A stretch of 64,000 nt of DNA from Linum tenue (GCA_946122785.1 CAMGYJ010000009.1:11872937-11936936); one strand, 5' to 3'. Positions 22,060-34,629 are shown, counted from the first letter of the stretch. Program-made: numbers and translations. The notes: generated by a model not told the origin, from the letters alone.

Positions 22060-22660
22060 CTTCTCCTATTTTTTTTCTCTCTTGTAAGGTAGTTCTCGAG
22101 AAGGTGGCAAAGCTTTCCAAAAAAATAGTGTAGATCCATGATTCTTTCATAATTGAAGTTGGACCATACCGCCTTGTTGCCAAAGGGGGTATTCGAAGCG
22201 TATTGCTATTGGCTCTTCCAGTTCAACTTTGAATCGCGCTCGTATGAACTTCCTCCCCCCTTTGACTTTGATACTTGATCGGTCAATGCAGTTGAGTTGA
22301 GTGAAAATGAAGCATATTTGAGGAACTGCGACAAATCATGAAGTTGAACCCGATAATGTAATGGTGGAGAAATCAATTTTTATCGCCTTCCTCCCCATCC
22401 CATTTCTTCAATGCCACCAGGGTGTTAGCTAGGGTCCATGATTTTCACTTCCAGACTGCATCTATGCCTACTTCAGTGGGAAACGAGTAGATGAATTGGC
22501 TGTCCTCCTCTTTGGAGGCCTCCACTTTGTTGAAGTTCCTCCACTTGCTGATGGCAATGTTTCTAGCTTTGTGGAGATCAATGTTGCCATCCATGATCCA
22601 CTTCCCAAGAAACATGACCATCCTCTTCTGTGTTCTCCAATGACTCGAGCCTGGATGTTA
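22060..22660 (-). pseudogene. Degraded LINE ORF1 (DUF4283 and zinc-knuckle type)
   Basis: Minus-strand fragments in shifting frames match the usual order of this protein: VWK-stop-KSWTLANTLVALKKWD, then RVQLHDLSQF, KVKGGRKFIRARFKVELEEP, IAIRFEYP, and YERIMDLHYFFGKLCHLL, a CCHC knuckle that has lost Cys residues. Stops and frameshifts separate the pieces. DUF4283 proteins with a knuckle are the RNA-binding ORF1 products of plant L1-like LINEs. No ORF2 is attached here. Confidence 0.6.
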
Positions 22661-22876
22661 ATCACCAAGTGGTTTTGACTCCTCTAGTTCCCCTTTGGTT
22701 CAGTTTCAATCCCATAGTGGGAGATAGGGGTTGAGAATTGGGATGACTGGTTTTGTTGATTATGGGTACAATTTATGTTTTTAGATGAACAAGTGGGATT
22801 GAAAATGGTGGTATGGGAGAACCCTACTCAAATTTCTTAAATAGTAAAGCCACCAAGGTAGCACCTAGATAGTAAC

Positions 22877-23810
22877 TAGGATTGATAATCGGTGTGGTTT
22901 TGGTTTAAGCTTATCGATTTGTTGGTTAGCCGCCACCAATTTGGGGCCATGACCACCAAATGCCACCGCCTGGGATTGTTGGTTAGCTGAAAATGAAACC
23001 GAGTGAGTCGGATCGGTTGGTCGGTTATTCGTAATGCTAATTAGATCCGTCCTCTCTAACTCGCTTCCACTTTTCTCTATGCCTTCCCTAGAATCTCACA
23101 ACACATTGTTTCACATAAACACAAGCATATTAGAGGGGACTAGGGATCAATGGAAGCAGGAATGACCTAGAATCAAGGCTCGGAGGCTAAGAAAGGAAGA
23201 AGCATGGTGGAGATTGGAGAATCTAGGAGGAAGGAAACAACGAGGCTGTGTGTGTCTCTGGCTGCTCTTTGACAGGGAAGGAGAACAATGGAAGGGACAA
23301 AAAAATGAGAGGATGAGGGTTGAAGATGGGTGATTCGACAATAAAGAAAGGGGAGCGAGGGGTCGCTAGCAACAAATGAAGAGCTTGACGATGGAGTGAT
23401 GAGATTGAAATCCTTGGGGTTGGAATTAGGGATTTAGGGGTTGCAGTTCGTGTTTCTCTGTTTGGTATTAGAATTGGGGAAAAGCAAGAAATGTTGGGTG
23501 AGGTCGATAAGAGGGAGATTGGTGGGATGGGACGACGTCGTTGCCCCTTGTGAGGAGAGGAGTGGTGGGGCAGGCTGTGGGATGGGTTGCGGGTCGGGGA
23601 CGGTAGGCGGGGCAGTTAGCATCAGTGCACCGTCTGGTTATCGGTTGCCACTTGCCAACCAAAAAAACGACTTGTTAGCCGACTCTTTCCAAACTACCAA
23701 CTGATATCGCAAACCACATCTAATAAATGGTTAGCGGTTAGCCGACTAACTGCAAATTTCGGGGTGGTTATACGGTTAACCGACTAACCGACAATCGTTT
23801 ATTACCCCTA
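22877..23810. mobile_element. Non-autonomous hAT element, 934 bases
   Basis: A perfect 8-base duplication atagtaac flanks it (22869-22876 and 23811-23818). The left end taggattgataatcgg and the reverse complement of the right end, taggggtaataaacgatt, share the TAGG...TAAT...CGG pattern. Both subterminal zones are rich in ggttagccg and cggttaac words. The interior has only short unrelated frames and no transposase. Confidence 0.85.
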
Positions 23811-23818
23811 ATAGTAAC

Positions 23819-25779
23819 CATCTTTACTTCATCAGTCGCAGGTATAGTACTATGTATCTGAGTATCGCCAACTTCCTCTAATAGCCAGTTTACCTCATTT
23901 CCTCTGATTTTCCATTTTAGGTGGCTACATCCCATCACTTAAATTTGGACATGGTTGTAGAGGTTGATTTAAGTTTTAGAGATAGATTCAAGGAACAGGA
24001 TGGTGGGTGAGGGTAAAGTATATGATTTTCCTGCCATATGTCTCACAATTAAGAAGTTAGAGGTTGATAACGTTTTTTTTATTAGTGCTTAGCTCCTCTG
24101 ATTGGTGGTCTTCTTCACCTTCCTCCTTCCTTTGGATAAATGTTGAGTTTAGGTAGGATCTTATTTGATCTCGCGGCTCTCTGTTTAATGGGTTCATCCC
24201 TATTCTCTGTCTTATAATCCGCCTATTTGTAGCTACTAGTTTTTGGGTTAAGCGCCATAACATATAGTGTTGAGGCTTAAGTGCTGGTGGAGGTTTCCAG
24301 ATCCTGTACTTCTAGTCACCTTGTCTGAATCACCAGATCTCTTCCTTCCTATGTATGATTTGTTGATAATGACAAAACAGATAAAGCTATGTTGTTTCTC
24401 GATCTTTGATCTTTTGGTGATTGTAATTACTGAAGATGATTGTATACCGAATGCTCTAATACTGGCAGCTGGAGTTTTTGTTTTGGTTTTCTATTGAGGG
24501 CTTTTTCGTAGAGAGAGTCATACTATTATGGTTCTTGTGTTGGTCTACCCATGCCCAACTTTTGTGTGCCAAATCCAACTTATTATGGGTCAAATTAGGT
24601 TTGGTTAATTTTATTTTTCGGAAAGACCATGCTTTTAGTTTAAGTTCAAATTTGACTCACATTATTGGGTGCCAAAAAGAAAATGAATATCCGATTCTAT
24701 TATAGTATTTTTTTTTTTGTTATGAAACAAACAGAAAGGTGGAAACACCAACACTAAAAATGTAATTTGGTTGAGGACAGTTAAAGAGATTATCGACATT
24801 GTCATTTTCTGTGTATAATCATGCAAACTTGGGTCTTGACTCAAATGAGTTGACCCGAATTGGTTGTATTAAGACCCAACCCAAACCCAAAACAATTAAA
24901 AATACATATGGATCCATTTAAATCATACCCAATACCCATATGGGTAATGACAATTAGGTGAAACTACCAATGAGTCAATCTGTTGTCATTCCTAGTCATG
25001 TTAATTAGCTTTTCTCTTTTCTGGTTAGCTAATTTGTCGCAACTTCTTTTTTTTTTTAGAAAAAAAATTATTTTTCGATTCCTTTATATTGAAACTGAAC
25101 TGTTAAGGGGTGTTAGTGAGATTCGGTTAACCAAAATTATTAATCCCTTAACAGTTCAATTTTGATTTTAGGAGGTAATGCTCATTTGATTTTCAATTTC
25201 ACTAGTTAATGGTTCGGTTAACTGAACCACCTGAAATCCCTAGTACAAGTATGCATCTATATATTAATAGATTTGTATAGAAATATAATTAAAAGCCCCA
25301 CAAGCACAAATGAACTAAACTAAACTTTCAAAACATTAAATTACAATCTCTAATTCCCTACTACAAGTATGCATATAAAGCTGGATTTGCCCCTCAACTT
25401 TCGATCACTCAAATGTTACAAACTCACAAAGATGGTGAATGACCAATTAATTACGCCCTTAAAAAATAAAATAAAATCAAAGAAATGAAAAATTACTCGT
25501 TCGTACTATAAATTAAGATCCAACGCCATATGCTTAACTTTTTTGTTTTTTTTTCTTCTTCCTCTCTTAGTTTTTTTCTTTGTTCTTTTCCTTTACTCTG
25601 TCCTCATTTTTTCTACCATTTTTTTACATTTGCACAACAAAACAATCAAGAGAGTAAAATGACTTCGATTCAAAGTCTATCATTCTTTTGCACTCTGTTT
25701 AGCAAAGTCTTTCCTTTTCCTCATCTAACATTTTCCTCTGTTGAGCATTGTTTCTTGGTTATAATTAGTTGTGTTCTTT
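23819..25779. other. Intergenic DNA with repeat scraps
   Basis: No gene is recognised. Near 24840-25000 the words cccaacccaaaccc and ttgtcattcctag look like one end of a hAT element, but no partner end was found. A 13-base perfect inverted pair gaactgttaaggg / cccttaacagttc (25097-25109 and 25145-25157) could form a hairpin. The words ctacaagtatgcat at about 25250 and 25360 are a short direct repeat. Confidence 0.4.
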
Positions 25780-28700
25780 TTACAAATTGTACTTGCGCAG
25801 GGCCGTTGGAGCCATGTCTCGAGAATCACTACTTGATGAAGTGGTCCCATGTTCGCTGCTCTGGAATTCCTGGCTCGATAATGCCACTTGTCGAAACCTT
25901 TCCATGTCGGCGTTGTAAGCACTGATGTCATACTCGCCACCGCTACCACCGGCTGCGCCGAAGATAGAACTTTGTCCAGGCTTAATCCCATCACTCAAGT
26001 CATCCAGCGATGCGTCTCCTTCTAATGTGTGTACTATCTGTTTGGTTTTCATTTGATGTTTACGCAGAAAGCATGCACGTAAATTGGTTCAGAATGATCT
26101 AGTCACCCTTATTTGACATATAGAGAAAAGGTTTCGAAGGTAGTATTCACCTGACTCATCTTGGGGCGCTTTCTGGCAGAGTGGCGAATGCTGGCAGCAG
26201 CACATGCAATCATCCGTTGCATCTCGCCAGTGTTGAAGTTTCCCTCCATTCGAAGGTCAACCAACTCATTGAAGTTTCCTTCATCTAGTGCTCGGGTCAT
26301 GAGGGGTCGAGCCTATTCCCATCAAATGGAACAGTTGAGGAAAATGGAACATAATAGACAAAGAGAAACAAAAAATACTCCATCTGAGGGGATATAGTTA
26401 GTTGATAAGTTAAGTGAACAAACCCAATCCACCAAGCTATCTTCCATGACATTGGTTGGATCCACAGGTCTCTTCCCTGTGATGAGTTCTAAGAGCATGA
26501 CCCCAAATGAGAACACATCAGATTTCTCCGTTAGCTTCCCACTCGATGCATACTCCGGAGCCAGATACCCGAATGTTCCCATCACTCGTGTTGAAATATG
26601 AGTGTGATTGTCGGTAGAGAGCTTGGCCAATCCAAAATCAGCCACCTAAAACAAATAAGAAGGGAGGAGATAAATTTGTTATTTACCCTTAGTTCAATCT
26701 TGAATGTTGGCAAGGAATTATTAATCAAACAAGATATACCTTCGCTTCAAAGTTCAAGTCCAGGAGAATGTTGGAAGATTTTATGTCCCGATGAATGATC
26801 TTCGGGTGGCCTAGCAACAAAGATAAGTAAATGTGATTTACACGCTTAAATTTTCTCGCAAAATTAAAATTTACCTATAAGGAAAGAAATAATAATGAGT
26901 TTTCCCCCTAACTTACAATCTTCATGGAGATAAGCAAGTCCCTTTGCAGAGCCTAGTGCTATCTTGAGCCTAGTAGGAAAATCCATAATCGAAACATTCT
27001 TTCCTGCACCCCAAAAATATAAACAATCAAATTCAAATTTATGTGTAATTACACCAAATATTAGAATGATACATGATATTCTATTTCATTTTTAAACATC
27101 AAGTGTCGCTTAGACATGAGATCTTGATAGCCTTATTTCAATGGAATGTGAACAATCCTTCACTACACAAGTAAAAAAATTTGTGCAACATGTAATGGAA
27201 TTGCTACACTTCTTATTAATTTCATCACATTGTTTTGTGTTTTCAATATCTCTTAATGATAAGGACGGTGAAATTCTCCTATCATCTAAATGCTACATTA
27301 AAGAAAAATGCATCTGAACAATTAAATTGTCTATCATTCATTCTTATCCCACCACTTCTATTTTCCATTTCATGTAATGTGAGAATTTCATAGAGCTCTA
27401 CATCCACCATCTGAATCAGGATATGGCCCTAACATATGGTTATAGGATGACCTAATGAATTAATGAATGATAGATCATGCATTTTGAAATCCATGCTATT
27501 GGATGCACTTGTTATGTAGCATTGCATGTCTTAACCATAGCTAGTGGGTATGGTCATAAACTACCTATGAAATCCACGACCATATGATGCATAGGATGAA
27601 AATTTGGTACATAAGTACCAACACATGCATCCAAGAACTCTAAATCATGCAAAGACGTTTCATTAATGAACATTAGAATCTTGCATCCCATCGGCATAAC
27701 AACCTATTTAATCTAGCCTTAACTCATCCATTATAGAAAACAAAAAGAAATCAATTACCATGGAGATGATATTCAAGAGTGTCATTAGGAAGGAACTCGT
27801 AAACCAACAACCTCTGTTGATTAGTAATTGAGTACCCAACGAGCGACACAAGATGTCGATGATGAACCCGACTGATAATCTCAACCTCCGCCATGAATTC
27901 CCTCTCACCCTGCCCACTACCTGATTTCAAGCTCTTCACTGCCACTTCCTTCCCATTAGGTAAAACCCCTTTATGAACATACCCGAACCCTCCTTGTCCC
28001 AACAGATTCGACTGTGCAAACCCGCCTGTGGCTGCCTGCAACTCCTCATACGTAAAAGTGCTCTGATTAAACCCAATTGAGATCGTCGGTGGCGGGGGCG
28101 GCGGTTGGAGGTTGGAGTAATTGGCGCTATTCATGTCCCCACTAGACATCATCGGAGGAGGCCCGCCTTGCCAGCCGCTTCCAGCCTGTCCGCCACTGTA
28201 ATTCATCCCCATCGGTGGTTGTGACTGCTGCCATTTTTGAGGCGGCCCGGGGTGCTGACCACTGTTCATATAGTATTGGTCTGGTGGTGGGCCCATTGGG
28301 TACTCACCGTAATAATGGTGTATGTGTTCTTGTTTATTCTTCTTCTTCTTTCGGCAACAACAAATGCAACAGATTATTATCAATAGGATGAAGAATAGAC
28401 CCACCCCTGCAGATATTCCCGCAATAAGCTTAATTTGGTCTTGGGTTAGCCCTTTGGTTGCACTATTCCATTGCTCCACTCCCGGTGGTGCTATTGACTT
28501 GTTCTCGTGTGACGGCCGACCCGCTCCCGGTGGTGCTACAATCTCGTGAACCCTTGTCTCACCATCTCTATTATTGTTGTTCTGATTATTGTTGTTGTTG
28601 TTTTGGTTGTTGTTGTTGTTGTTGTCAATGTTGCCTCCCCCGTTGCCCTCTTCACGACGTTGAGGCGGTGCCGGAGGGGAAACAGAGTTTGGGTTTTCAT

Positions 28701-28860
28701 TCTGTGGGTTTGAGCCCTTTGGTGGCGACGGTGGAGAATTACCCGACGAGTTAGTTGATTCATCGTTGTTGTTTGTCGATCCATCATCTGATTGATTCGG
28801 CGGTGAGTTTGTGGTCGACGGAGTTGTAGAAGGGGATCCGTTATCATTCGAGCTCGACAT
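25780..28860 (-). CDS. Proline-rich extensin-like receptor kinase (PERK family)
   Basis: Six exons (28860-27759, 27003-26917, 26810-26740, 26645-26424, 26312-26151, 26037-25780) encode 633 residues, a normal PERK length. The outer part (1-142) is Ser/Pro/Asn-rich without a cleavable signal peptide, as usual in PERKs, and has an Asn run at about 80-97. One membrane helix (about 143-169) ends in a Cys cluster and a Lys stop-transfer. A Pro/Gly-rich juxtamembrane region follows, then the kinase: glycine loop [12 protein letters not shown], Lys about 309, HRD at 403-405, DFG at 423-425 and [10 protein letters not shown]. All catalytic residues are present, so it should be an active Ser/Thr kinase at the plasma membrane and cell wall. 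The tail contains [13 protein letters not shown], typical of PERKs. The subgroup resembles PERK4-7 but was not resolved. Confidence 0.93.
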
Positions 28861-29640
28861 TTTTTTTATTTATTATTTTCCCCTCTTGTGAAAAGAAGAT
28901 TTTTTTTCTTTATTTTTTTACTTCATGAATCTCCGCCAAAAGGCTTTTTCGCATTTGAAGTAACGATGCCAGGAAAATTTCACCCCTCTCCTGTAATCTC
29001 CACTCTCTCAATCCCAAGCCCTTGTTGCAAAAAAATAAAATAATCAAATAAACGAAAGATATACTCATGAATCATGATTCCAACAATTGATTATTGGTAT
29101 AGGTATAAAATCAATTATCACGATTAAATAAAAAAAATCAACTCTTTCTAAGGCAAATTACCTGGAGAGGGGGAGAAGAAAAAAGTTGTGATGCAAATCC
29201 CTCGGAGAGAGTAGGAAGAAAAGAAAAGGGAGGCAAGGTGGTGTTAGCGAAAGAACATAGAGAGACAGTCGTAGAAAGAAAGGGAAGCCCTTCTGGTAGC
29301 TCTGTGGTTTTTCCCCCCTACAAAGTTGGGGCTTCCCCTCCCCTCTTTCTCAACCTCTAAGCTCTTTCAGTTGCTTTGTTTAGAGATCAATTCCCAAAAA
29401 CACAACAAAACAAACCTCCTTTCTTTCTTACTTTTTTTTTCTTGGGTTTGTCTTGTTTGATTTTTTGCCTTGTTTCTATTCATGGCTATATGACTATCGT
29501 TTCAGTTTTGAGCGTCACCCTGTTTTTTCTACCATTGCTCCCCTCTAACCTCGCTTTCTCAATCGCCCCTAACCATTAACAAACTCAACCTCCCATACCT
29601 ACTTACAAAAATAATTTGATTTATTTATATAAATATTCTA
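28861..29640 (-). promoter_or_regulatory. Upstream region of the PERK gene
   Basis: This AT-rich and CT-rich region is probably leader and promoter of the kinase gene. Homopolymer T and A runs are frequent. No clear TATA box or element boundary was identified. Confidence 0.35.
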
Positions 29641-29708
29641 AATAAATTCCTTATCCTCTGTGTTATAGAGATTGAGAAACCAGATTCCTTATTTCATTTT
29701 CAATTTGT

Positions 29709-30109
29709 TGCAGTCGCTACGCTGATGAAGCTCAAGCTAGGTTATCAACTCAACGTGCCATATTTCTGCCTCCTCAACCAGACGATCCAATGGATGCCGA
29801 AACGGACAACGTCTCGTCTTCTTCTTCTTCTTCTTTGACTCCTTCAAAAGGTACTTCTCCCGGGTTCAATTCCACCATTTCTTCAGCTTCAAGTGACCCT
29901 ACCGAGTTGAAACACCAGGTTTTCATTCTTCAACTTTTCTCCAAGTACAAAAGTGTAACGAAAAAACGATTCGATCTCTGGCTGGAAGAGGTATTATTAC
30001 AATGACCATGGACAAAAGTGTGACTGAAAATAACTCCCCCAGCTCTGTGGGTTTTCCACCCTCTGTGACTTTGGGAGGTGGCAGCAGCAATGACTATTCT
30101 GCAGATTGA
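29709..30109 (+). other. Orphan coding-like segment, unrecognised
   Basis: After an acceptor-like ttgttgcag (ends about 29714) one frame runs from a block reading RYADEAQARLSTQRAIF and FLPPQPDDPMDAETD through a Ser run to about 29918, where CAG|GTTTTC could be a donor. A later piece (30003-30109) reads MTMDKSVTENNSPSSVG and ends in a stop. Composition and splice-like borders look exonic, but I do not recognise the family and see no flanking exons. It may be a remnant of a gene or a captured fragment. Confidence 0.3.
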
Positions 30110-30458
30110 TCCTTCAAATGTCCGATTGAGAAATTTGGTATACGAAATATATGGAACCTGATTTGATCTCATCAGCCAATCTATTTATTTACAAGAAATG
30201 GAATCAAGTCCAAGTACCAAAAAAATTCAAAATTGAAAATGTTCAATCCAAATCAACTATGCATCCATCACAAATTCACAATCAACAGTGATACTCCAAC
30301 TGTCGAGTCAACAGCCAGTGAAAAAAATGAAACAATACCAACAGCTATCCGCTAAACCTTCCTAATGCAGAAGTCTGTGCCAGAAAAAAAGAAAACCTAC
30401 AAGCCTCCCCAAGTCGTGTCACCTGAAGCTCTAATCCTTGCCAAAAATCCCTCAAAAT

Positions 30459-31106
30459 TTACACATCCATGTCGTCAGATTCAGAACTCACATAGTCCTC
30501 TTGATCTGCAGAGGCAGCACCCTTCACACCCACGAGGCTGTTCACATACGGCAGAAACCTCTCAAACCCATCATCCCTCGCTGTGCCTATCAGCTCCCCC
30601 TTCTCAGCTTCAACATCATACGCCACAATCTGGGTCCCGAAAACTGCAATCACTACCTTGTCACGGACCAGCGCCAAAGCTCGACTACAGTGCTCCCTCG
30701 CGCCGTAATCCACACTGATCACACGCTTCAGCTTCATGTCCATATCCCCATAGACTTGAATCACCGCCGCCTGGAGGCCCCCGCCTTCTTCTTCTTCTTC
30801 TTCTTCTTCGTCCAGCTCCCACCGACTAGTAATTGGCAGAAGATAGCACAGCTCTCCATCCATGAATCCCAACGCCCCCTGTGGGCCATGGCCGGGTGGC
30901 AGAGTGAGGACGCCGCATTCTTCATTCTGCACGTCGAAGGTGAGTACTTTCCCACCTCCTGTCTCCCAGTACATAAACCCATTCAAGCACAGCCCGTCCC
31001 CAACAAACTCAGGAGAACCCAAATCGCCATCACAGTACATGGCGCCGCAGACCCTCCATTCGCCGGACCTTGAAGAGTAGATCTCAAACGAAACCACCAC
31101 TAAAGG

Positions 31107-31139
<33 letters not shown>

Positions 31140-31922
31140 GATGGGTGAGGAGATGGTGGTGACAACAGCACAAACGAGCTGGTAATGTGCAGAGAAGCTG
31201 GACGGGGAAGGCTCGAAGGAGAGCCCCAGAGCTGCCTCGGGTCCATGGTACATGATTGGCTCTGGAAGCTTGGTCCATTGCTTGGTGACTGGGTTGCAGA
31301 TGTAGTAGGACCCTAGATGGCTTCGGCAGCAGAGCAAGCCGCCATCAGTGGCTCGAACCTCGACCTTTTCGGGCAGGAAGCTGAGGGATGGAGTTGGAAC
31401 CCCACAGGAGTGACGATCAAAGGGTGTGAAGCATGGTTCGTCGCCCGGGAACTGGGAGAAGAGGCCCGAGATTTCGGTGAAGCAAACCGATTGCTTGTGG
31501 GTGAAGAGCGGTGCAGATATCCAGTTGTTCCAGTCTTTGGCAACGGCTCTGAATCTGCAGACTGACTTGGCAGGCAGGTATGTGAGCACCTGGTGTTTGA
31601 TCACATCCTTGATTTGCTCTTGCCATGGTGGAATGCTCACAGCGCATCTCTTCCTTGGAAATTCACGGGTGAGCTTCTGAGCCTGCAAAACAGGTGACAA
31701 AAAATTCAGATTTCGAAATTGCACGGAATTGATTAACAAAGTCTTGGAGAAGGAACTTACCACTGAGTTGGTGTATCTCAAATCATCGTCGTCGTCGTCG
31801 TCAGACATCAATTCCTCGTCAGGACTTCCGTCTCCTGCCGCCAGATTTTCTTGGAAATCAACGAGGACGAACCCACCATCCAAATCCTCCATCATGATCC
31901 TTTCAGTTTCAGAGCTTTCCAT
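30459..31922 (-). CDS. F-box protein with kelch-like C-terminal region
   Basis: The frame is open for 487 codons, but 31760-31683 is a 78-base segment with perfect splice ends (GTAAGT...TTTTGCAG) in phase, so the main product is probably 461 residues from exons 31922-31761 and 31682-30459. The F-box lies at about 78-118 (DVIKHQVLTYLPAKSVCRFR). The C-terminal half has CNPVTKQWTKLP and repeated Trp/Phe beta-strand blocks of F-box-associated domains. F-box proteins are the substrate adaptors of SCF ubiquitin ligases. Two acidic runs stand out, eleven Asp (ATC repeat at 31107-31140) and nine Glu. A 5' UTR intron is likely, with donor near 32701 and acceptor near 31947. The gene is paralogous to 42355-43464. 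The substrate is unknown. Confidence 0.88.
31683..31760 (-). other. In-frame 78-base intron or exitron of the F-box gene
   Basis: The donor is GTG|GTAAGTTCC and the acceptor TTTTGCAG|GCT. The length is divisible by three and the segment contains no stop, so spliced and retained forms both give full-length proteins that differ by 26 residues. Confidence 0.75.
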
Positions 31923-32950
31923 CTTCTCTCGTTTTCTTTTCTCCTGGGTATTCAGTCAGTGTGATCGAAATGAGAAAGAGGTGTTGCAGGAATAGAGAAA
32001 CGGGAGAGAGAAAGAGAGAGATGCGAATTAGGTTTTTACCTTTCCCCCCTCAACCATATTCAACAACAATCAATCTCACAGTTCAGGAAACCGGATCGTT
32101 CTTTCCTTTCTAGTCGAAGGAAAATTAAAGACCACGGAAAGATAAGGAAAGTTCGTAATCAGAGAAATTAACTCATAGATAATTACCTACACCACTACGC
32201 CAAGTCAACAACAAAACCTTAAACCCCCAACCCAGAGACCCAAGAAGCTAAAAAAGAAGACTTGTGAATCAAGAAAACCTAAACACGAATCGCCAGAGAA
32301 AACAGAGGATGCGGGAAAACCCAAAGCCCCCCGGCAACATTCTCCAACTCAATTTACCCAGAGAAAAATCGCAGAGCAGGAAGAAAGAAATCAAAGAAAG
32401 GAACTAACGAATATTCAGAATCGACAAAATAGAGACGATAACCACCCAATAATTAAGAGAAACCCGTCCCACAAAACCCTTCAGCACAACAGGATTTTCC
32501 GTAACGAAAACCTAATTTCCGAAATCAAAGAACTGGAAGACGAATCAAAAGGTACATTGCAGATAGAACAACGCAACGCAGAAGTTAAACGAACAGAGGA
32601 GGAGGGAATTGAAAGAGAAGCAAGGGTGAGCGAAGAACTGAATTCCGGAAAGCAGAGAGGAGAATAGAAAGAGATGTGATAGTAGTCGGAAAAGCTTCTT
32701 ACGGGAACTCGATCGCCGCCGGGGAAAGAGGGACAGTTGCTGATCGACGGCGGAAGAATCTCAGAGCAGTTTCGGAGCGGAGGAGTTGAGAGAGAGCGAG
32801 AGCGGAAGCCAACAGAGAGTTTTTCCTTTCCTTTATCTTTTCTTTTAGTGATCGAAGCTGAGGGCCCTACAGGGTTGTTTATATGGGCACGCAGCGGCGT
32901 GGACTGGAGGAAGACTTCCGTCGGGAACACGTGGTGAGTTCTTATTGGCA
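31923..32950 (-). promoter_or_regulatory. 5' UTR intron and promoter of the first F-box gene
   Basis: A donor-like CCC|GTAAGAAG at about 32701 and an acceptor CCCAG near 31947 frame a likely 5' UTR intron of about 750 bases. A TATA-like CATATAAACA on the minus strand lies at about 32876-32885, placing transcription start near 32850. This is read by eye without transcript evidence. Confidence 0.5.
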
Positions 32951-33379
32951 ATCCGCCGTTTCGAAGCTTAGGGTTTCGTGAAAGTCAAGTTTGTGCCTCG
33001 GGTGGAACTCACGCGGCCGAGACTCGCGTGGCTAGCTAGCTCAACTTCCGCCGCGAGCTTCTCGGCCGTTTCCCGGAAATGCCATTGCCAATTTTTGAAG
33101 TTCCCTCGCGTTGCTTTTATCGGAAGGAACCACAGAGAAGTTTTCGGTTGTAATTGCTTCATCTTCAATGTCAAGCTGTTGAAGTTATGGGCTACAGACT
33201 ACAGTTGTTCCATATGCGTCGCTTTTTGAGTGTTTAATGTAGAATTTTAACATTGAGTTATACGAAGGCAAAATACACTTTGATAGTCACAACTATTACG
33301 TTTGTAACACTGATAGCCAAGTAAATCGAAATATACAAAATGTTCAGTTTTGTCTAATGCATTAACGGTATCAATTAAC
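32951..33379. other. Spacer with a possible MULE-end relic
   Basis: Bases 33265-33400 (caaaatacactttgatagtc, then aacggtatcaattaac) resemble in style the ends of the MULE at 39314, but the match is weak. Nothing else is recognised. Confidence 0.3.
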
Positions 33380-33791
33380 AGTCTGACTGGACTAACGGAA
33401 TGGGCTTAGTTGGTGCAGTAGGGGTCCATGACAAGTATCTGGGGTTACCCACTTTGATTGCCCGCTCCAAAATGGCTACGTTTCGATATCTTGAGGAGAA
33501 ATTACTGGAGCGACTGCAAGGGTGGAAGCAAAGGACTTTGTCCTGGGCGGCAAAGGAAACGCTAATTAAGTCGATAGCTTTGGCCCTGGCCCTGCATGTT
33601 ATGTCATGCTTCCGATTGCCCCTATCTCTTTGTCGTCTGTTGGATAGACATGTGGCCCGGTTCTGGTGGGGTGCTGAGGAGGGTCATCCCAAGGTTCGGT
33701 GGGTGTCCTGGCGCAATCTGCAGGAGTAAACATGATGGGGGATGAGATTTCGCCGGTTTGAACATTTTAGCCAGGCTCTTTTAACAAAAAT

Positions 33792-34578
33792 CAGTGTTCA
33801 AGAAGACGTTGGGCGCCATCTAGGCGAGGAGGCACCGCCCAGGCCGATTAGTTGTTGCCTAGGCGAGATTAAACGTCGAAAAAAACGTGATAGATATTTA
33901 AGTTTAGCATGCAAAATCAAACATAATAGTCATAACAGCCCTTAACCAAACAAAATTGGGAGTCACATTAACATATAATCATATAATTATATATATATCA
34001 ATCCATTCCATCCCCAACTCTCCTCTTTCCCTCGAATATATTGTTGTTCTTTCGGACTTTTATATAGCAATCTTCTCCTGCTTTTTTCATTTCTATTTCC
34101 CCAAACACCAATTAACTCCATTCTATTCCCTAAATCTCATCCCTACCATCAATCAACTACCCACCACATATGACAGAACAAAAAATCCCAAACCATTCTC
34201 ACCTGGTCGCCGACCCGTTGTGGTGTATAGATGATGGCGACCGGTGAGAGAGGGCGAGGACGACCGGCTAGGACGAAGGCGAGAACGGCGTCGGTTTCTC
34301 GTTGCGGCTGCTGCTCTCCTTTTGCTGGAAAAGTCGAATGAATAAATGGCTTATTAGGGTTGGATTTTGGGTTAAAGGAGAACAACTTCCCCCTTTATTT
34401 CCTACCTTGGGCGTCTCAAACAGATGGGAATCGTGATTCCTAGCGCCTAATCTCCGCCTAGGCGTTTTGCTGCTCGATTCCGCGTTTTGTGCGCCTAGGT
34501 CATCCGCCCAGGCCAATGCTCCACGTTTCCTCCATGCCCAACAAGTAATCGCGCCTAGGCGCGTCTTCTTGAACACTG
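33792..34578. mobile_element. hAT element (CAGTGTTC type) inside the LINE
   Basis: The terminal inverted repeats are perfect over 17 bases (cagtgttcaagaagacg and its reverse complement at 34562-34578). The target duplication acaaaaat / gcaaaaat (33784-33791 and 34579-34586) matches at 7 of 8 positions. Both subterminal zones repeat the palindromic word gcctaggcg. There is no transposase, so it is non-autonomous at 787 bases. Confidence 0.9.
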
Positions 34579-34629
34579 GCAAAAATTGGCTGGCGTATTC
34601 TCAATGAACCTCATTCCCTCCTTGCTCAA

